DNA of 64,000 bases, taken from the NCBI GenBank assembly GCA_947501105.1, contig CANMUP010000003.1, positions 496,001 to 560,000 on the forward strand, written 5' to 3'. This document shows, piece after piece, positions 10,121-18,264 of this stretch. The notes below the pieces were generated by a model. That model saw only the letters and a program-made list of their open reading frames with translations, was not told the DNA's origin and searched no databases. A program made the position numbers and the translations under genes. Each line of letters begins with the position of its first letter. The stretch's first letter is position 1. This stretch comes from an uncultured Flaviramulus sp. Its GTDB lineage: Bacteria > Bacteroidota > Bacteroidia > Flavobacteriales > Flavobacteriaceae.

Positions 10121-10360
10121 TTATTTCCAATAATTATTTGCCTTGGCTATTGTGGCAAATTCAGTTGCCACAGTTTGTCCAATAGCTATTAGCATTGAAG
10201 CATCATTTGCATAAATTGGACGCATTTTTTCTCTCGCCACAGCATCTGGTTGGGTTATTTTGATAATTAACCTCGCCATCTTGACCGCCAAAGCTCTTCC
10301 TTTTTCTGGGTTTTCTGTTATTAAAGAATTCCCTGGAATCAATTGTGTTTGTTCAGACAT
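10121..10360 (-). CDS. Small conserved-looking protein of unknown function
   Basis: 79 aa, no signal peptide or transmembrane segment. The middle (MARLIIKITQPDAVAREKMRP) looks like an amphipathic helix; otherwise no recognised motif. It has an ATG start with an A-rich leader and codon use like its neighbours. It lies 68 nt downstream of the Crp-type regulator on the same strand, so it may be co-transcribed. Function unknown. Confidence 0.55.
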   Translation of the reverse strand: MSEQTQLIPGNSLITENPEKGRALAVKMARLIIKITQPDAVAREKMRPIYANDASMLIAIGQTVATEFATIAKANNYWK

Positions 10361-10428
10361 AATGTTTTTTTTAATTAAAGGAGTAAATCTATGGATTGAT
10401 TAAAAGAAAAACAGTGACATATGTTACT

Positions 10429-11052
10429 TTACAAAACTTTTATTTTTCGTCCCTCTTGTTTTACTATTTCTTTTACGCTTAATTTCTTCATTAAGCGAGA
10501 AATAACTTCTCTGGAAGTTCCTAAATCTTTAGCTATATTTTGATGAGAAAGATTTAAAAGATTGGATTCTTTGAGTTTGGATTTAGTTTTTAAATATTCT
10601 ATTAATCTATCTTCAAGGTTATAACAAATAATCTGCTTGGTAGTATTTAATAAGTCATTATAATGTTTTTTGTAATTGTTTAGAATGATACTATTTAAAG
10701 AAGGGAATTTTTTAATCCATAGCATTACTTTATCTATCGGGAGTAATAACAACTCACTATCTAACTCAGTAATTGCTGAGAATTCTGCGGGTTTTGTATC
10801 ATGTATATGTGCAAAGCTGTAAATGCACGATTCTCCAGATTCTATAAAATATAATAAAAAATCTATCGAATCTTCGTTACAAAATACTTTAACACATCCG
10901 TTGTATATGACAGGTAAATACCTAATATTTTGACCTTGTTTGACAATATATTCTTTAGAAGTAAACGTCTTCAATAAAGAATAATTTTCTATTTCTTGAA
11001 GTAGTTCCTTTTCAAGATTAGGGTAGCATTTGATTAAAAAATCAGTTTTCAT
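10429..11052 (-). CDS. Crp/Fnr family transcriptional regulator
   Basis: 207 aa: N-terminal cyclic-nucleotide-binding-like beta-roll (about 25-125) and C-terminal winged helix with recognition region NIAKDLGTSREVISRLMKKL (about 170-190). There is no FNR-type N-terminal Cys cluster, so it is not an iron-sulfur oxygen sensor. The effector is unknown. It lies 35 nt downstream of the SnoaL-like lipoprotein gene on the same strand. Family call is firm, target genes unknown. Confidence 0.88.
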   Translation of the reverse strand: MKTDFLIKCYPNLEKELLQEIENYSLLKTFTSKEYIVKQGQNIRYLPVIYNGCVKVFCNEDSIDFLLYFIESGESCIYSFAHIHDTKPAEFSAITELDSELLLLPIDKVMLWIKKFPSLNSIILNNYKKHYNDLLNTTKQIICYNLEDRLIEYLKTKSKLKESNLLNLSHQNIAKDLGTSREVISRLMKKLSVKEIVKQEGRKIKVL

Positions 11053-11087
11053 TTCTCTTAATTGTACACGTTGTTGTGCTTTCGTTT

Positions 11088-11582
11088 TTAGTCCGATTCA
11101 AATACAATTGATACAACCTTCCATTCATTATTATGTCTTATAAATGAGAAGACATCAATACCTTTCCATTCAGTTAAATTGTTTTTTGAACCAAATTTTG
11201 CTTCATAACGTACCCATGCTATTGCTAGGTTTTTGTTCACATTTATTTCAGAGCTTAGCATTTTTTCTTCAAAAATTGGTTGACTATCAGGACCATCTTT
11301 GGTTTGTGCAATAAAATCATTAATAGAGGTGGTTAATATCTTTGGAATGGAATCAGTCTCTTTTTTCCATATGGTCGTTAATGTAGCATCACTACTAAAA
11401 AAGTCCTTATAAGATTTCCAATTTCTATCAGACATTGTTTGATAGTAATCAATAAGAAGCTCTTTTATTACATCATCATGTATGTTTTTGCTCTTTGATT
11501 GATTTTCAGAATTACAAGCAGTAAAAAAGTAACTACAAGTGATAAGTAAACAAATAAATAGTTTTATATTCCGATTTTCCAT
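11088..11582 (-). CDS. SnoaL/NTF2-like lipoprotein
   Basis: 164 aa with signal peptide and lipobox FTAC (Cys23). The remaining ~130 residues look like an NTF2/SnoaL-type cone fold: helix LLIDYYQTMSDRNWKSYKDFFSSDATLT, then strands ending in WKGIDVFSFIRHNNEWKVVSIVFES, the usual DUF4440-like ending. Such domains bind small ligands or act as scaffold; no catalytic residues can be assigned. Envelope located. Upstream of and probably co-transcribed with the Crp-type regulator. Confidence 0.7.
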   Translation of the reverse strand: MENRNIKLFICLLITCSYFFTACNSENQSKSKNIHDDVIKELLIDYYQTMSDRNWKSYKDFFSSDATLTTIWKKETDSIPKILTTSINDFIAQTKDGPDSQPIFEEKMLSSEINVNKNLAIAWVRYEAKFGSKNNLTEWKGIDVFSFIRHNNEWKVVSIVFESD

Positions 11583-11739
11583 GACTTTCTATATTAAATG
11601 AAGCACAACTGTCTTGTGCATGGAAAGTAATTGGTTTTACTCCTTACTTTTCGAACTTAACAGAGACCTTAAATTTATAAAATTCATTTCGTTTTTGCAG
11701 TTAAACCACTATTTTTTATATAGATTGTTAACGCCACAT

Positions 11740-12351
11740 TTATTTTTCCACTATCGTTCTAAAGGTCAAATTTACTCTTGGTTCTGTTATCTTTGTTGTT
11801 GGAGGTAGTCTATGTAACCAATAGCTTTGTGTTTCATCTTTCATTACAAGCAAACTCCCATGTTCTAGGGTGTATTCCACTTTTTCTTTTGTTTCTTTAT
11901 GTTTAAATGAAAATTTTCGTTCAGCCCCAAAACTCAAAGAAGCAATTGCTCCGTTCTTTTTTAAATCCTTTTCACCGTCACTATGCCAAGCCATACCTTC
12001 ACTGCCGTTGTGATAAAGGTTGAGTAAGCAAGAATTAAATGTTTCACCTGTTCTTTGTTCAACTTTTGCTTTTAACTCCAATAATTCGAACGTCCAAGGC
12101 AATGCTAATTTAGTGATTTTTGAATACGTGTATTCAAATGGTTTTTCTCCATACCAAGCCACTTTCCGTTTAGTAATAACTTTTTTTCCAAAGATAATAG
12201 CTTCATCATTTCGCCATTCAATTTGGGATAGTAAGGTTTTAAAATAATAATCTGCTTTGGTTTTATTTAAAAGTGTTCCATAATAGTTAACCACTCCGTC
12301 CTTTGGAAGTAGATTCTTTGCACTATTAATTTCTATATCAAACAGCTTCAT
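11740..12351 (-). CDS. alkB: AlkB-type alpha-ketoglutarate-dependent DNA repair dioxygenase
   Basis: Fe(II)/2-oxoglutarate dioxygenase (203 aa) that reverses N-alkyl lesions (1-meA, 3-meC) by oxidative demethylation. The iron ligands show as HSDGEKDL (HxD) and the distal His in HRLPP; the 2-oxoglutarate and iron Arg motif is RVNLTFR (RxNxTFR) at the C-terminus. The short N-terminus matches the Bacteroidota/eukaryotic ALKBH2-like subgroup. Its start overlaps the end of the upstream Ada-type zinc-domain gene by 14 nt, so the two are translated from one mRNA. Context supports an alkylation-damage function. Confidence 0.93.
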   Translation of the reverse strand: MKLFDIEINSAKNLLPKDGVVNYYGTLLNKTKADYYFKTLLSQIEWRNDEAIIFGKKVITKRKVAWYGEKPFEYTYSKITKLALPWTFELLELKAKVEQRTGETFNSCLLNLYHNGSEGMAWHSDGEKDLKKNGAIASLSFGAERKFSFKHKETKEKVEYTLEHGSLLVMKDETQSYWLHRLPPTTKITEPRVNLTFRTIVEK

Positions 12352-12583
12352 TTTTCCATTTTTTATATTCGTCTCTCATACAATGTCCGCAAGGACGAAA
12401 ATTATTTTCAATTGCTTCTTTTTTTGAAGTAAAAAATATTCGATTTTCTAGTTTCATTCGTTTGCCTGATTTACAATTCAATTGACCATAAATTCTTAGT
12501 TTTAGATTTCCACCGTAGCTAATTTTATTTGCTTTAATTTTTATCCACAAATCTACATCAGAAATGTCAATGTGGTTTATCAT
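12338..12583 (-). CDS. Stand-alone Ada-type metal-binding domain protein
   Basis: 81 aa resembling the N-terminal zinc domain of Ada: NRIFFTSKKEAIENNFRPCGHC aligns with the Ada segment ending in FRPCKRC. Only three Cys are present (about residue 37, then the CxxC). By spacing, the first Cys matches Ada Cys42, so the counterpart of the methyl-accepting Cys38 seems absent; that alignment is from memory. It may act as a DNA- or metal-binding accessory protein rather than a phosphotriester methyl acceptor. It overlaps alkB by 14 nt and starts 2 nt after the hydrolase gene ends. An AraC-methyltransferase fusion lacking exactly this domain lies 0.8 kb upstream. Confidence 0.75.
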   Translation of the reverse strand: MINHIDISDVDLWIKIKANKISYGGNLKLRIYGQLNCKSGKRMKLENRIFFTSKKEAIENNFRPCGHCMRDEYKKWKNEAV

Positions 12584-12585
12584 AA

Positions 12586-13308
12586 TTAACTTGTTGCGAT
12601 TTCCAAGAATATATCACATAATTCTTGCGGTTTACTAAAAAAAGGCGAATGGCTAGTATTCATTTTATGAACTTTTTCGCATGGAGTTTCTTGATACATT
12701 TTTTGTTGAATAAAAGGTGTTACTGCTTTATCTTCTGTACATTCAATATAAAACCTTCTAATACGGCCATAATTTCTATCGGTTAATTTTAATGGTGTTA
12801 TTCCAGATTCGACAGGTTCTTGGCTTAATAGAATTTTTGCCAATTCTGTAATATAATCTTCACAATCGTGATAAAGCCCCTCTTTGTAAATTTCTTCCTG
12901 TAGAGTATGAGAATTAGTCTCAGGGTATCTAGTTACAAATGGTTTTAAAACACCATAAATATCTTGAGAGGAATATTCTGTCTGGGTTTTTCCATTTGGA
13001 ATTAAGTAGGCCGCCAAATATATCAGCTTTTCAATTTTTTCTGGACGATATTCAGCAACCTGAGAAATCATTATACCATTTTTACTATGGCCTATTAAAA
13101 TTACTTTGCCTTCAATAGTATCTATTAAGTCACAGATATTCTTAACTGTGGTTTCAAAGGTCACGTTTTGTATTGGTGTTTTGTCTCTGCCCATTCCGGG
13201 TAGATCAATAGCCATTGCTTTATGGCCTTTGCTTTCTAAAACAGGAACTACTTTGTGCCAGTTCCAGGCGCTATGCCACGAACCGTGGATTAATATAAAT
13301 GTTTTCAT
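12586..13308 (-). CDS. Alpha/beta hydrolase (SABP2/pyrethroid-esterase-like)
   Basis: About 240 aa from the ATG at 13308, chosen because the reading frame further upstream begins only with TTG and homologues start at the first strand (MKTFILIHGSWH). Oxyanion HGSWH, nucleophile elbow GHSKNG (Ser about residue 75), acid Asp in CTEDKAV and His in NTSHSPFFS match the plant-type methylesterase/hydroxynitrile-lyase-like group. Substrate unknown; cytoplasmic. It sits between the Ada-like genes, 2 nt before the zinc-domain gene, so it is probably in the same operon, although no repair role is known for the family. Confidence 0.85.
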   Translation of the reverse strand: MKTFILIHGSWHSAWNWHKVVPVLESKGHKAMAIDLPGMGRDKTPIQNVTFETTVKNICDLIDTIEGKVILIGHSKNGIMISQVAEYRPEKIEKLIYLAAYLIPNGKTQTEYSSQDIYGVLKPFVTRYPETNSHTLQEEIYKEGLYHDCEDYITELAKILLSQEPVESGITPLKLTDRNYGRIRRFYIECTEDKAVTPFIQQKMYQETPCEKVHKMNTSHSPFFSKPQELCDIFLEIATS

Positions 13309-13374
13309 TTTTATGTTTTCATGATTAAGGAGCAAAGTTTCGGTTTATTTAATATTTGGAAAACCTGAAACTTG

Positions 13375-14226
13375 CTATATTGATATGTTTTGATTTTTAA
13401 CAGCTTCCCAGCCAATCATTGCAGTTTTTCTAGTATTTCCCCATTTATAGCCTCCTATATTTCCAGTTGATTGAATAACTCTATGGCAAGGGATTAAAAA
13501 AGCAACTGGATTGTTTCCAATCGCAGTCCCAATGGCTCTTGACGCTTTTGGTTTTTCAATCTTCTTTGCAATTGTACCATATGTTGATAGATTTCCCATT
13601 GGAATTTTTAGAAGTGTTTCCCATACTTTTAATTGAAAGGATGTACCGTTTAGGTGTAGTTTTATTTGATTGAGTTTACTCCAATCGTGTTGAAAAATGA
13701 ATAAAGCATTTTGTTGAAAATTATCTACCATTTGATTGTAATAGGCATTAGGAAATCGTTCTTTCAGTTTTGTAAATGCTTCTTCTTTGTTGTCAAAAAA
13801 GGCCATATGACATATTCCCTTATAGGTGGATGCAACAATAATATTTCCAAACGGACTTTCTGCTAAGCTGTAATTTATAGAAAGGCTTTCTCCTCCATTT
13901 TTGAATTCGCCTGGTGTCATACCTTCGATATTGATAAATAAATCGTGCAAACGACTTGTTCCGGACAATCCTGTTTGGTGAGCCGCATCAAATAAAGTGG
14001 CTTGTTTATCCTTTAATAACTGTTTGGCATATTCAATACTAATGTACTGCATAAATTTTTTAGGACTTACACCTGCCCAATCAGTAAAAAGACGTTGGAA
14101 GTGATAAGGGCTTAAATGTACTTTTTCTGCAATGTCATTTAAAGAAGGTTGCTCTTTAAAGCTTGCTTTGATATAATCTATTGCCTCCGCAATCCGATTA
14201 TAGTTGATGTTTTCTTGTTCAGTCAT
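13375..14226 (-). CDS. AraC-type HTH fused to methylated-DNA--protein-cysteine methyltransferase (Ada-like, no N-terminal zinc domain)
   Basis: 283 aa. Residues 10-105 are an AraC HTH pair (NDIAEKVHLSPYHFQRLFTDWAGVSPKKFMQYI). Residues 115-275 are an O6-methylguanine-DNA methyltransferase with the acceptor site IPCHRVI (Cys247), the Arg-finger helix KASRAIG and the GGYKWG loop. This is the two-domain form of Ada: repair of O6-methylguanine plus transcription control, but no phosphotriester-sensing domain. It probably controls or responds with the following hydrolase, zinc-domain and alkB genes. The 66-nt gap to the hydrolase allows a single transcript. Confidence 0.93.
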   Translation of the reverse strand: MTEQENINYNRIAEAIDYIKASFKEQPSLNDIAEKVHLSPYHFQRLFTDWAGVSPKKFMQYISIEYAKQLLKDKQATLFDAAHQTGLSGTSRLHDLFINIEGMTPGEFKNGGESLSINYSLAESPFGNIIVASTYKGICHMAFFDNKEEAFTKLKERFPNAYYNQMVDNFQQNALFIFQHDWSKLNQIKLHLNGTSFQLKVWETLLKIPMGNLSTYGTIAKKIEKPKASRAIGTAIGNNPVAFLIPCHRVIQSTGNIGGYKWGNTRKTAMIGWEAVKNQNISI

Positions 14227-14412
14227 TTCTTTGAATTCTATACTACAAAAGTATGTTGCTTTTGAAGGTCATAAAACCCGATTCTTGCTAAACATAATTT
14301 TTTGTTCGAGTGTGGTTTTAAGTTGTGGTTAATGTGTTCCTGTATCATCTTTCAGGTAGAAAGACTAAGTTAATTAATTCAGAGGAATTTCGTTAAGGAA
14401 ATACAGAAGTAA

Positions 14413-14850
14413 TTAAATATATGTGCAGTTATCAAAAGTTTTTTCCATAATTACATATTCAATCCCACCTTTTTCAAATTTTTTATCTGTAGACTTTAAG
14501 TTGAATTTCTCATAGAATTTTGATTTTTCTACTCGAGCATTACACCATAATTTTCTAATTCCTTCTTTCTTTATTAAATCTATTATATTTCTTAAAAGAA
14601 TTGTTCCATATCCTAATCCTTGAAATTCAATTAATGTTGCAAATTTCCTGAATTGGACTTCATTATTCTCTACAAATAATGATATTATTGATGTTATCTC
14701 TCCGCTTATAAATAAACCAAAGTGTCTTGCATTTTCATCATTTGGTAATTTAACATATTCTATTGGCATATTTGGCCACATAACTTTGTGTCTAATAGAT
14801 AAAGTTTCAGTTGCTGTAATTTGTTTAATTTCTGGAATTCTATTTTTCAC
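14413..14850 (-). CDS. GNAT family N-acetyltransferase
   Basis: 145 aa GNAT fold. The acetyl-CoA-binding motif A shows as FRKFATLIEFQGLGYGTILLRNII (Q/R-x-x-G-x-G/A variant), followed by KLWCNARVEKSKFYEKFNLK. The family start region IRHKVMWPNMPIEYVKL is typical of a small GNAT subgroup in Bacteroidota. The only start before this block is GTG at 14850; no in-frame ATG lies upstream before a stop. Acceptor substrate unknown. Confidence 0.82.
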   Translation of the reverse strand: MKNRIPEIKQITATETLSIRHKVMWPNMPIEYVKLPNDENARHFGLFISGEITSIISLFVENNEVQFRKFATLIEFQGLGYGTILLRNIIDLIKKEGIRKLWCNARVEKSKFYEKFNLKSTDKKFEKGGIEYVIMEKTFDNCTYI

Positions 14851-14895
14851 TTGCAGAGGTGTTTTTGAAACTATACACTTTATTAGTTAGCCTAT

Positions 14896-15714
14896 TTATT
14901 TCTCAGACATATAATTTTTCTTTATTTCGGTAACGTCCTCAATTTTTTTCCATTCTTTGGGTCTTTCAAAATCTTGATCTGATTTTAAAACTAAAGCGTT
15001 TGGATAATTATCTTTGATATAACCCCACTTTACATCTTTCCATTTGTTTTTATCCATCTCAAGAAGTTTAACATCTTTTAGAGGGCCAGATACAGCCTTT
15101 CCAATCAAAGGCCACCAAAGACTTTCGGTTTCCCTATCCCATAGTATAAAACCATCTAAACCATTCCATATATTTTTGTCATAATAAGTATATCCGCTTA
15201 AAGCAAATGTCAAATTTTCGTCACCATAATTTCGTTCATATATAGCGCCCAGGTCAGCAAGTATGCAATATACCGCCATAATTGGTTGACCGTCTAGCAC
15301 ATCATTTACAACTTCGTGCCGAGTAAGATCTTTTACAGAATAGGCTTTAACCTCCTTATTTGAGTGAGCTAATAAAAACCGTGTGCTATCTGCCCAAATT
15401 TTATTAGCCTCCAATACTGAAATGAATTCAGGCTTTAATAATGCTGGAAATTTTTCTCTACCAATACCATAATGAAATTGATCATTTTTAAGTGAATACC
15501 CACTTATATCGAAATGTTGATTTTCATTCTCTCCACCGTACAACATGCTTTTACCTTCATTTTCAAAAAACTTCCCATTTTCAATTGCTAACGGACGCTT
15601 CTTTTTTACAACTTCTTTAGTATCTTCTTGTTTTTCTGTTTCACCTTGTTCACTTTTCACCTGTTTGCATCCAACAAGAATTAATATAGTTATTAGAAAT
15701 AAAGTAGTCTTCAT
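14896..15714 (-). CDS. DUF3179-like lipoprotein
   Basis: 272 aa, signal peptide and lipobox VGC (Cys16), Lys/Glu-rich linker. The body matches the DUF3179 pattern: LTRHEVVNDVLDGQPIMAVY, then FALSGYTYYDKNI, WDRETESLWWPLIGKAVSGPL, and KWGYIKDNYPNALVL. In most members the segment after the first block reads TYCPLCGT; here the second Cys is lost (VYCILADLGA), so any metal or redox role tied to that CxxC is unlikely. Envelope located, function unknown. Confidence 0.65.
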   Translation of the reverse strand: MKTTLFLITILILVGCKQVKSEQGETEKQEDTKEVVKKKRPLAIENGKFFENEGKSMLYGGENENQHFDISGYSLKNDQFHYGIGREKFPALLKPEFISVLEANKIWADSTRFLLAHSNKEVKAYSVKDLTRHEVVNDVLDGQPIMAVYCILADLGAIYERNYGDENLTFALSGYTYYDKNIWNGLDGFILWDRETESLWWPLIGKAVSGPLKDVKLLEMDKNKWKDVKWGYIKDNYPNALVLKSDQDFERPKEWKKIEDVTEIKKNYMSEK

Positions 15715-15822
15715 AATGTTCTTATTTAATGTTTATTGTGCCTCGGTTATAGTTTAAAGACCTATGCTTTGGGTTAAGTACAAAACCCGCATTAATTAAT
15801 GCCTTTGTTGCATTTTTATAGT

Positions 15823-16362
15823 TTATCTCTTTCGTTTGTAATGATTCTGAGGAACTTGATTCAAAAATGTTTTAGTCTTAACTAATTCGAACTTCAGTTC
15901 TTTTGGAAGTTCTGAAAATAGAGGAGAACCACCACCCAATAATATTGGAATTGTAGTAATTAACATTTCATCAATTAAATCAGCTTTTAGAAAATTTCGT
16001 ATTGTAGTACCACCATCAATGTATAGGCGATAATATCCTTTTTTATAAATCTGTTCTAAAATTTCTGTCAAAGTCCCTTTAACCAAAAATGCTTTTCCCT
16101 TATGACTTTCAGGCATTTCTTTTAAAGTATTACTCAATACGAATACAGGCTTATTATATGGCCAGTCGATATCAAACCCGCATACAGTTTCAAACGTTGT
16201 TCTTCCCATAACAAGAGCATCAATGCCGTTGGTGAATTCTACATATCCCATATCGTCATTATTAGGATTTGGTATTGAATGAAGCCAATCAATTTCGCCA
16301 TTTTTATCTGCGATATAGCCATCTAAACTTGTTGCAATAAACACACTGTTTTTCTTGTTCAT
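15823..16362 (-). CDS. Dihydrofolate reductase family protein (RibD C-terminal type)
   Basis: 179 aa NADPH-dependent reductase-like fold. It starts FIATSLDGYIADKNGEIDWL, contains ALVMGRTTFETV (the cofactor-binding GR-T-E motif), LYIDGGTTIRNFL and IPILLGGGSPLF. These are hallmarks of the YyaP/YwjB-like DHFR family, not classical FolA. Native substrate unknown. It lies 11 nt after the TPR gene on the same strand, so is likely co-transcribed. Confidence 0.85.
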   Translation of the reverse strand: MNKKNSVFIATSLDGYIADKNGEIDWLHSIPNPNNDDMGYVEFTNGIDALVMGRTTFETVCGFDIDWPYNKPVFVLSNTLKEMPESHKGKAFLVKGTLTEILEQIYKKGYYRLYIDGGTTIRNFLKADLIDEMLITTIPILLGGGSPLFSELPKELKFELVKTKTFLNQVPQNHYKRKR

Positions 16363-16373
16363 TATTTTTCGGT

Positions 16374-17384
16374 TTAGTTTTTAATATTACTAATTTTCTC
16401 TATAGCATTATTAATTCCTTTTACATAATTATTTAATGAGGCCGATTTGAGCGCCCTTAAATAATGTTCTAAGGCTTTTTCTTTATTTTCTTTAGTCAAA
16501 TAAATATCTCCAATGTTTAAATACGGATTACATTCATATCGGACAAAACGAACTTTCTTTGCATGTTTAATAGATTCGTTATAGGCATTAATAGCTGCTT
16601 CTTGCATTCCTAAATTAAAATATACAATACCTAGCGAATAATATGAGGCCGTAATAAAAGGTTTAAATCCTATTTCTTCTCTTAAACTCAAAGATTGCTT
16701 GTATAGTTTTAAAGCTTCTTTTTGGTTAATATCATAAATTCTGTAAATATTTGCAAGGTGTCTTGTATTGTAAGATAGAGCATATTTGCTGTATTTAGTA
16801 GAGAATTTAATTTCTTCTCTGAATCTCTGAATCATTGAAATTGCTTCTTCTTTTTTATTATCACGAAAATAACTATCTAATTCTCTTGATGCTTGAGTTG
16901 CTTGTAATTCGGCAACTGATTTGTAATCAGCTTTTTTTCTAAAAATGTCTAAAGCTCTTTTTTCATATAAAATACATAAATCAAAATCTTTAGATCTGTA
17001 TAATGCAGAAAGCATTGTGAAAAATTTTGCTTTTACAAGTTCATCATCTAACTTTTCCACATTAGGTAATTGGTCGAGTAGATTACTTAAGTGTTTGTCA
17101 GAGTTAAATGATAATTGGCGTAATCGTGCTTTAAATGATTGTATCCTAATGCTTTGAACAGTCAAAGCTATTTTATGCTTGTTTGCGTAAGCGCTGAAAT
17201 TTTCGAAATAAGAACTGTCAACAAAAAGATGAGCTTCATCAAATGTCGCATTATATAATGCTTGCTCTGAAAGTTCAATTGCATTTTTAACTAAAGCATC
17301 AAAGTTATTTGAATTGACTTGTTGAGCTCCTGCAATTTTAGTTTGGCATATTATTATTAAAAATATATAAAATTTTGACATCAT
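16374..17384 (-). CDS. Exported tetratricopeptide-repeat protein
   Basis: 336 aa with a signal peptide (residues 1-20, ending near AGAQQ). TPR-like repeats are clear in the second half: EALKLYKQSLSLREEIGF, YYSLGIVYFNLGMQEAAINAYNESI, YLNIGDIYLTKENKEKALEHYLRAL. Such N-terminal halves are found in flavobacterial two-component-like sensors, but here there is no kinase or HTH after the repeats. Probably a periplasmic interaction scaffold. Partner unknown. Confidence 0.75.
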   Translation of the reverse strand: MMSKFYIFLIIICQTKIAGAQQVNSNNFDALVKNAIELSEQALYNATFDEAHLFVDSSYFENFSAYANKHKIALTVQSIRIQSFKARLRQLSFNSDKHLSNLLDQLPNVEKLDDELVKAKFFTMLSALYRSKDFDLCILYEKRALDIFRKKADYKSVAELQATQASRELDSYFRDNKKEEAISMIQRFREEIKFSTKYSKYALSYNTRHLANIYRIYDINQKEALKLYKQSLSLREEIGFKPFITASYYSLGIVYFNLGMQEAAINAYNESIKHAKKVRFVRYECNPYLNIGDIYLTKENKEKALEHYLRALKSASLNNYVKGINNAIEKISNIKN

Positions 17385-17520
17385 TTTTTTGATTGAACAT
17401 AATGTGTTCGTAAATGGTTAGTTGTGTTGGATAGGTTTAAATTAGTAAACAGATAACGAACCAAAGGAAAACCTTACGGATTTCTCGAGTACAAACAGAA
17501 TGAGTATTTAACTATGCAAA

Positions 17521-18195
17521 TTACTCATCAATGAGTTTTATTACCAAAACACCATTTGAACTACCTGTGCCATATCTGGAAGCTTCTGAACCTTTAAGTA
17601 TTCTAATATCTTTGATATTAGTCACTTCCATAGTCTTAACCGAACTCCAATTGTACTCGGTTCCATTAAGAACAATTAAAGCGCCATTTCTTGAATCAAT
17701 TGAATTGATTCCTCGTAAAATTAGTTCGTTATTAACAATATTAATCTGTGGAAATTTGCCCTTGATTAAATCTGTCATATTTGTATATCCAAGACTGTAT
17801 TGCTTTTTAGCTTTGAAATATTTTTTTACCAGACTTAAATCACTCTTATCAATATGTCCTTTTGACATGGCCAAATCAATACTTCTCTCACTATCTTCAA
17901 TTTGCAGATTTACGTTTAAAGAATCTTTTAGGTTTTTCACTTTAACAGATTTTGTTTTGAAACCAGCTGCTTTAATAGAGACTTTATCTTTCAAGTTGCA
18001 TTCAATAGAAAAATAGCCTAATGAGTCAGAGAATACAGAATTCTTAGTTTTTTTAATAGTAATTTCAGCATTTTCTACAGTAATACTATTAAATGTTGTT
18101 ATTTTTCCGTGAACAACTTCTTTCTGAGCATGCATTGAAAGCGTTATAAATAAAAGAAAAGCTAAAATTTGGATGCCATATTTTTTCGATTTCAT
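17521..18195 (-). CDS. Carboxypeptidase-regulatory-like plus TonB plug-type mini protein
   Basis: 224 aa. Signal peptide, then a CarboxypepD_reg-like beta domain (about 30-100: ITVENAEITIKKTKNSVFSDSLGYFSI), then a plug-like domain ending LKGSEASRYGTGSSNGVLVIKL, which is the usual end of the plug of SusC-type TonB-dependent receptors. No beta-barrel follows; the frame stops and a different gene continues. It is thus a complete-looking plug-only protein rather than an obvious fragment. It may act in the periplasm with a receptor or sense a ligand. Function inferred only from domain order. Confidence 0.7.
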   Translation of the reverse strand: MKSKKYGIQILAFLLFITLSMHAQKEVVHGKITTFNSITVENAEITIKKTKNSVFSDSLGYFSIECNLKDKVSIKAAGFKTKSVKVKNLKDSLNVNLQIEDSERSIDLAMSKGHIDKSDLSLVKKYFKAKKQYSLGYTNMTDLIKGKFPQINIVNNELILRGINSIDSRNGALIVLNGTEYNWSSVKTMEVTNIKDIRILKGSEASRYGTGSSNGVLVIKLIDE

Positions 18196-18264
18196 ACTGT
18201 TGTTTTTTGATGATTAATTTAATAACACCAAATTAGCATGTTTTTCTGACAAAATCAAGCAAAA

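Noticed and set aside
11614-11808. Open frame opposite the end of alkB
   Set aside because: Overlaps alkB on the other strand and encodes a hydrophobic/aromatic string typical of non-coding A/T-rich DNA.
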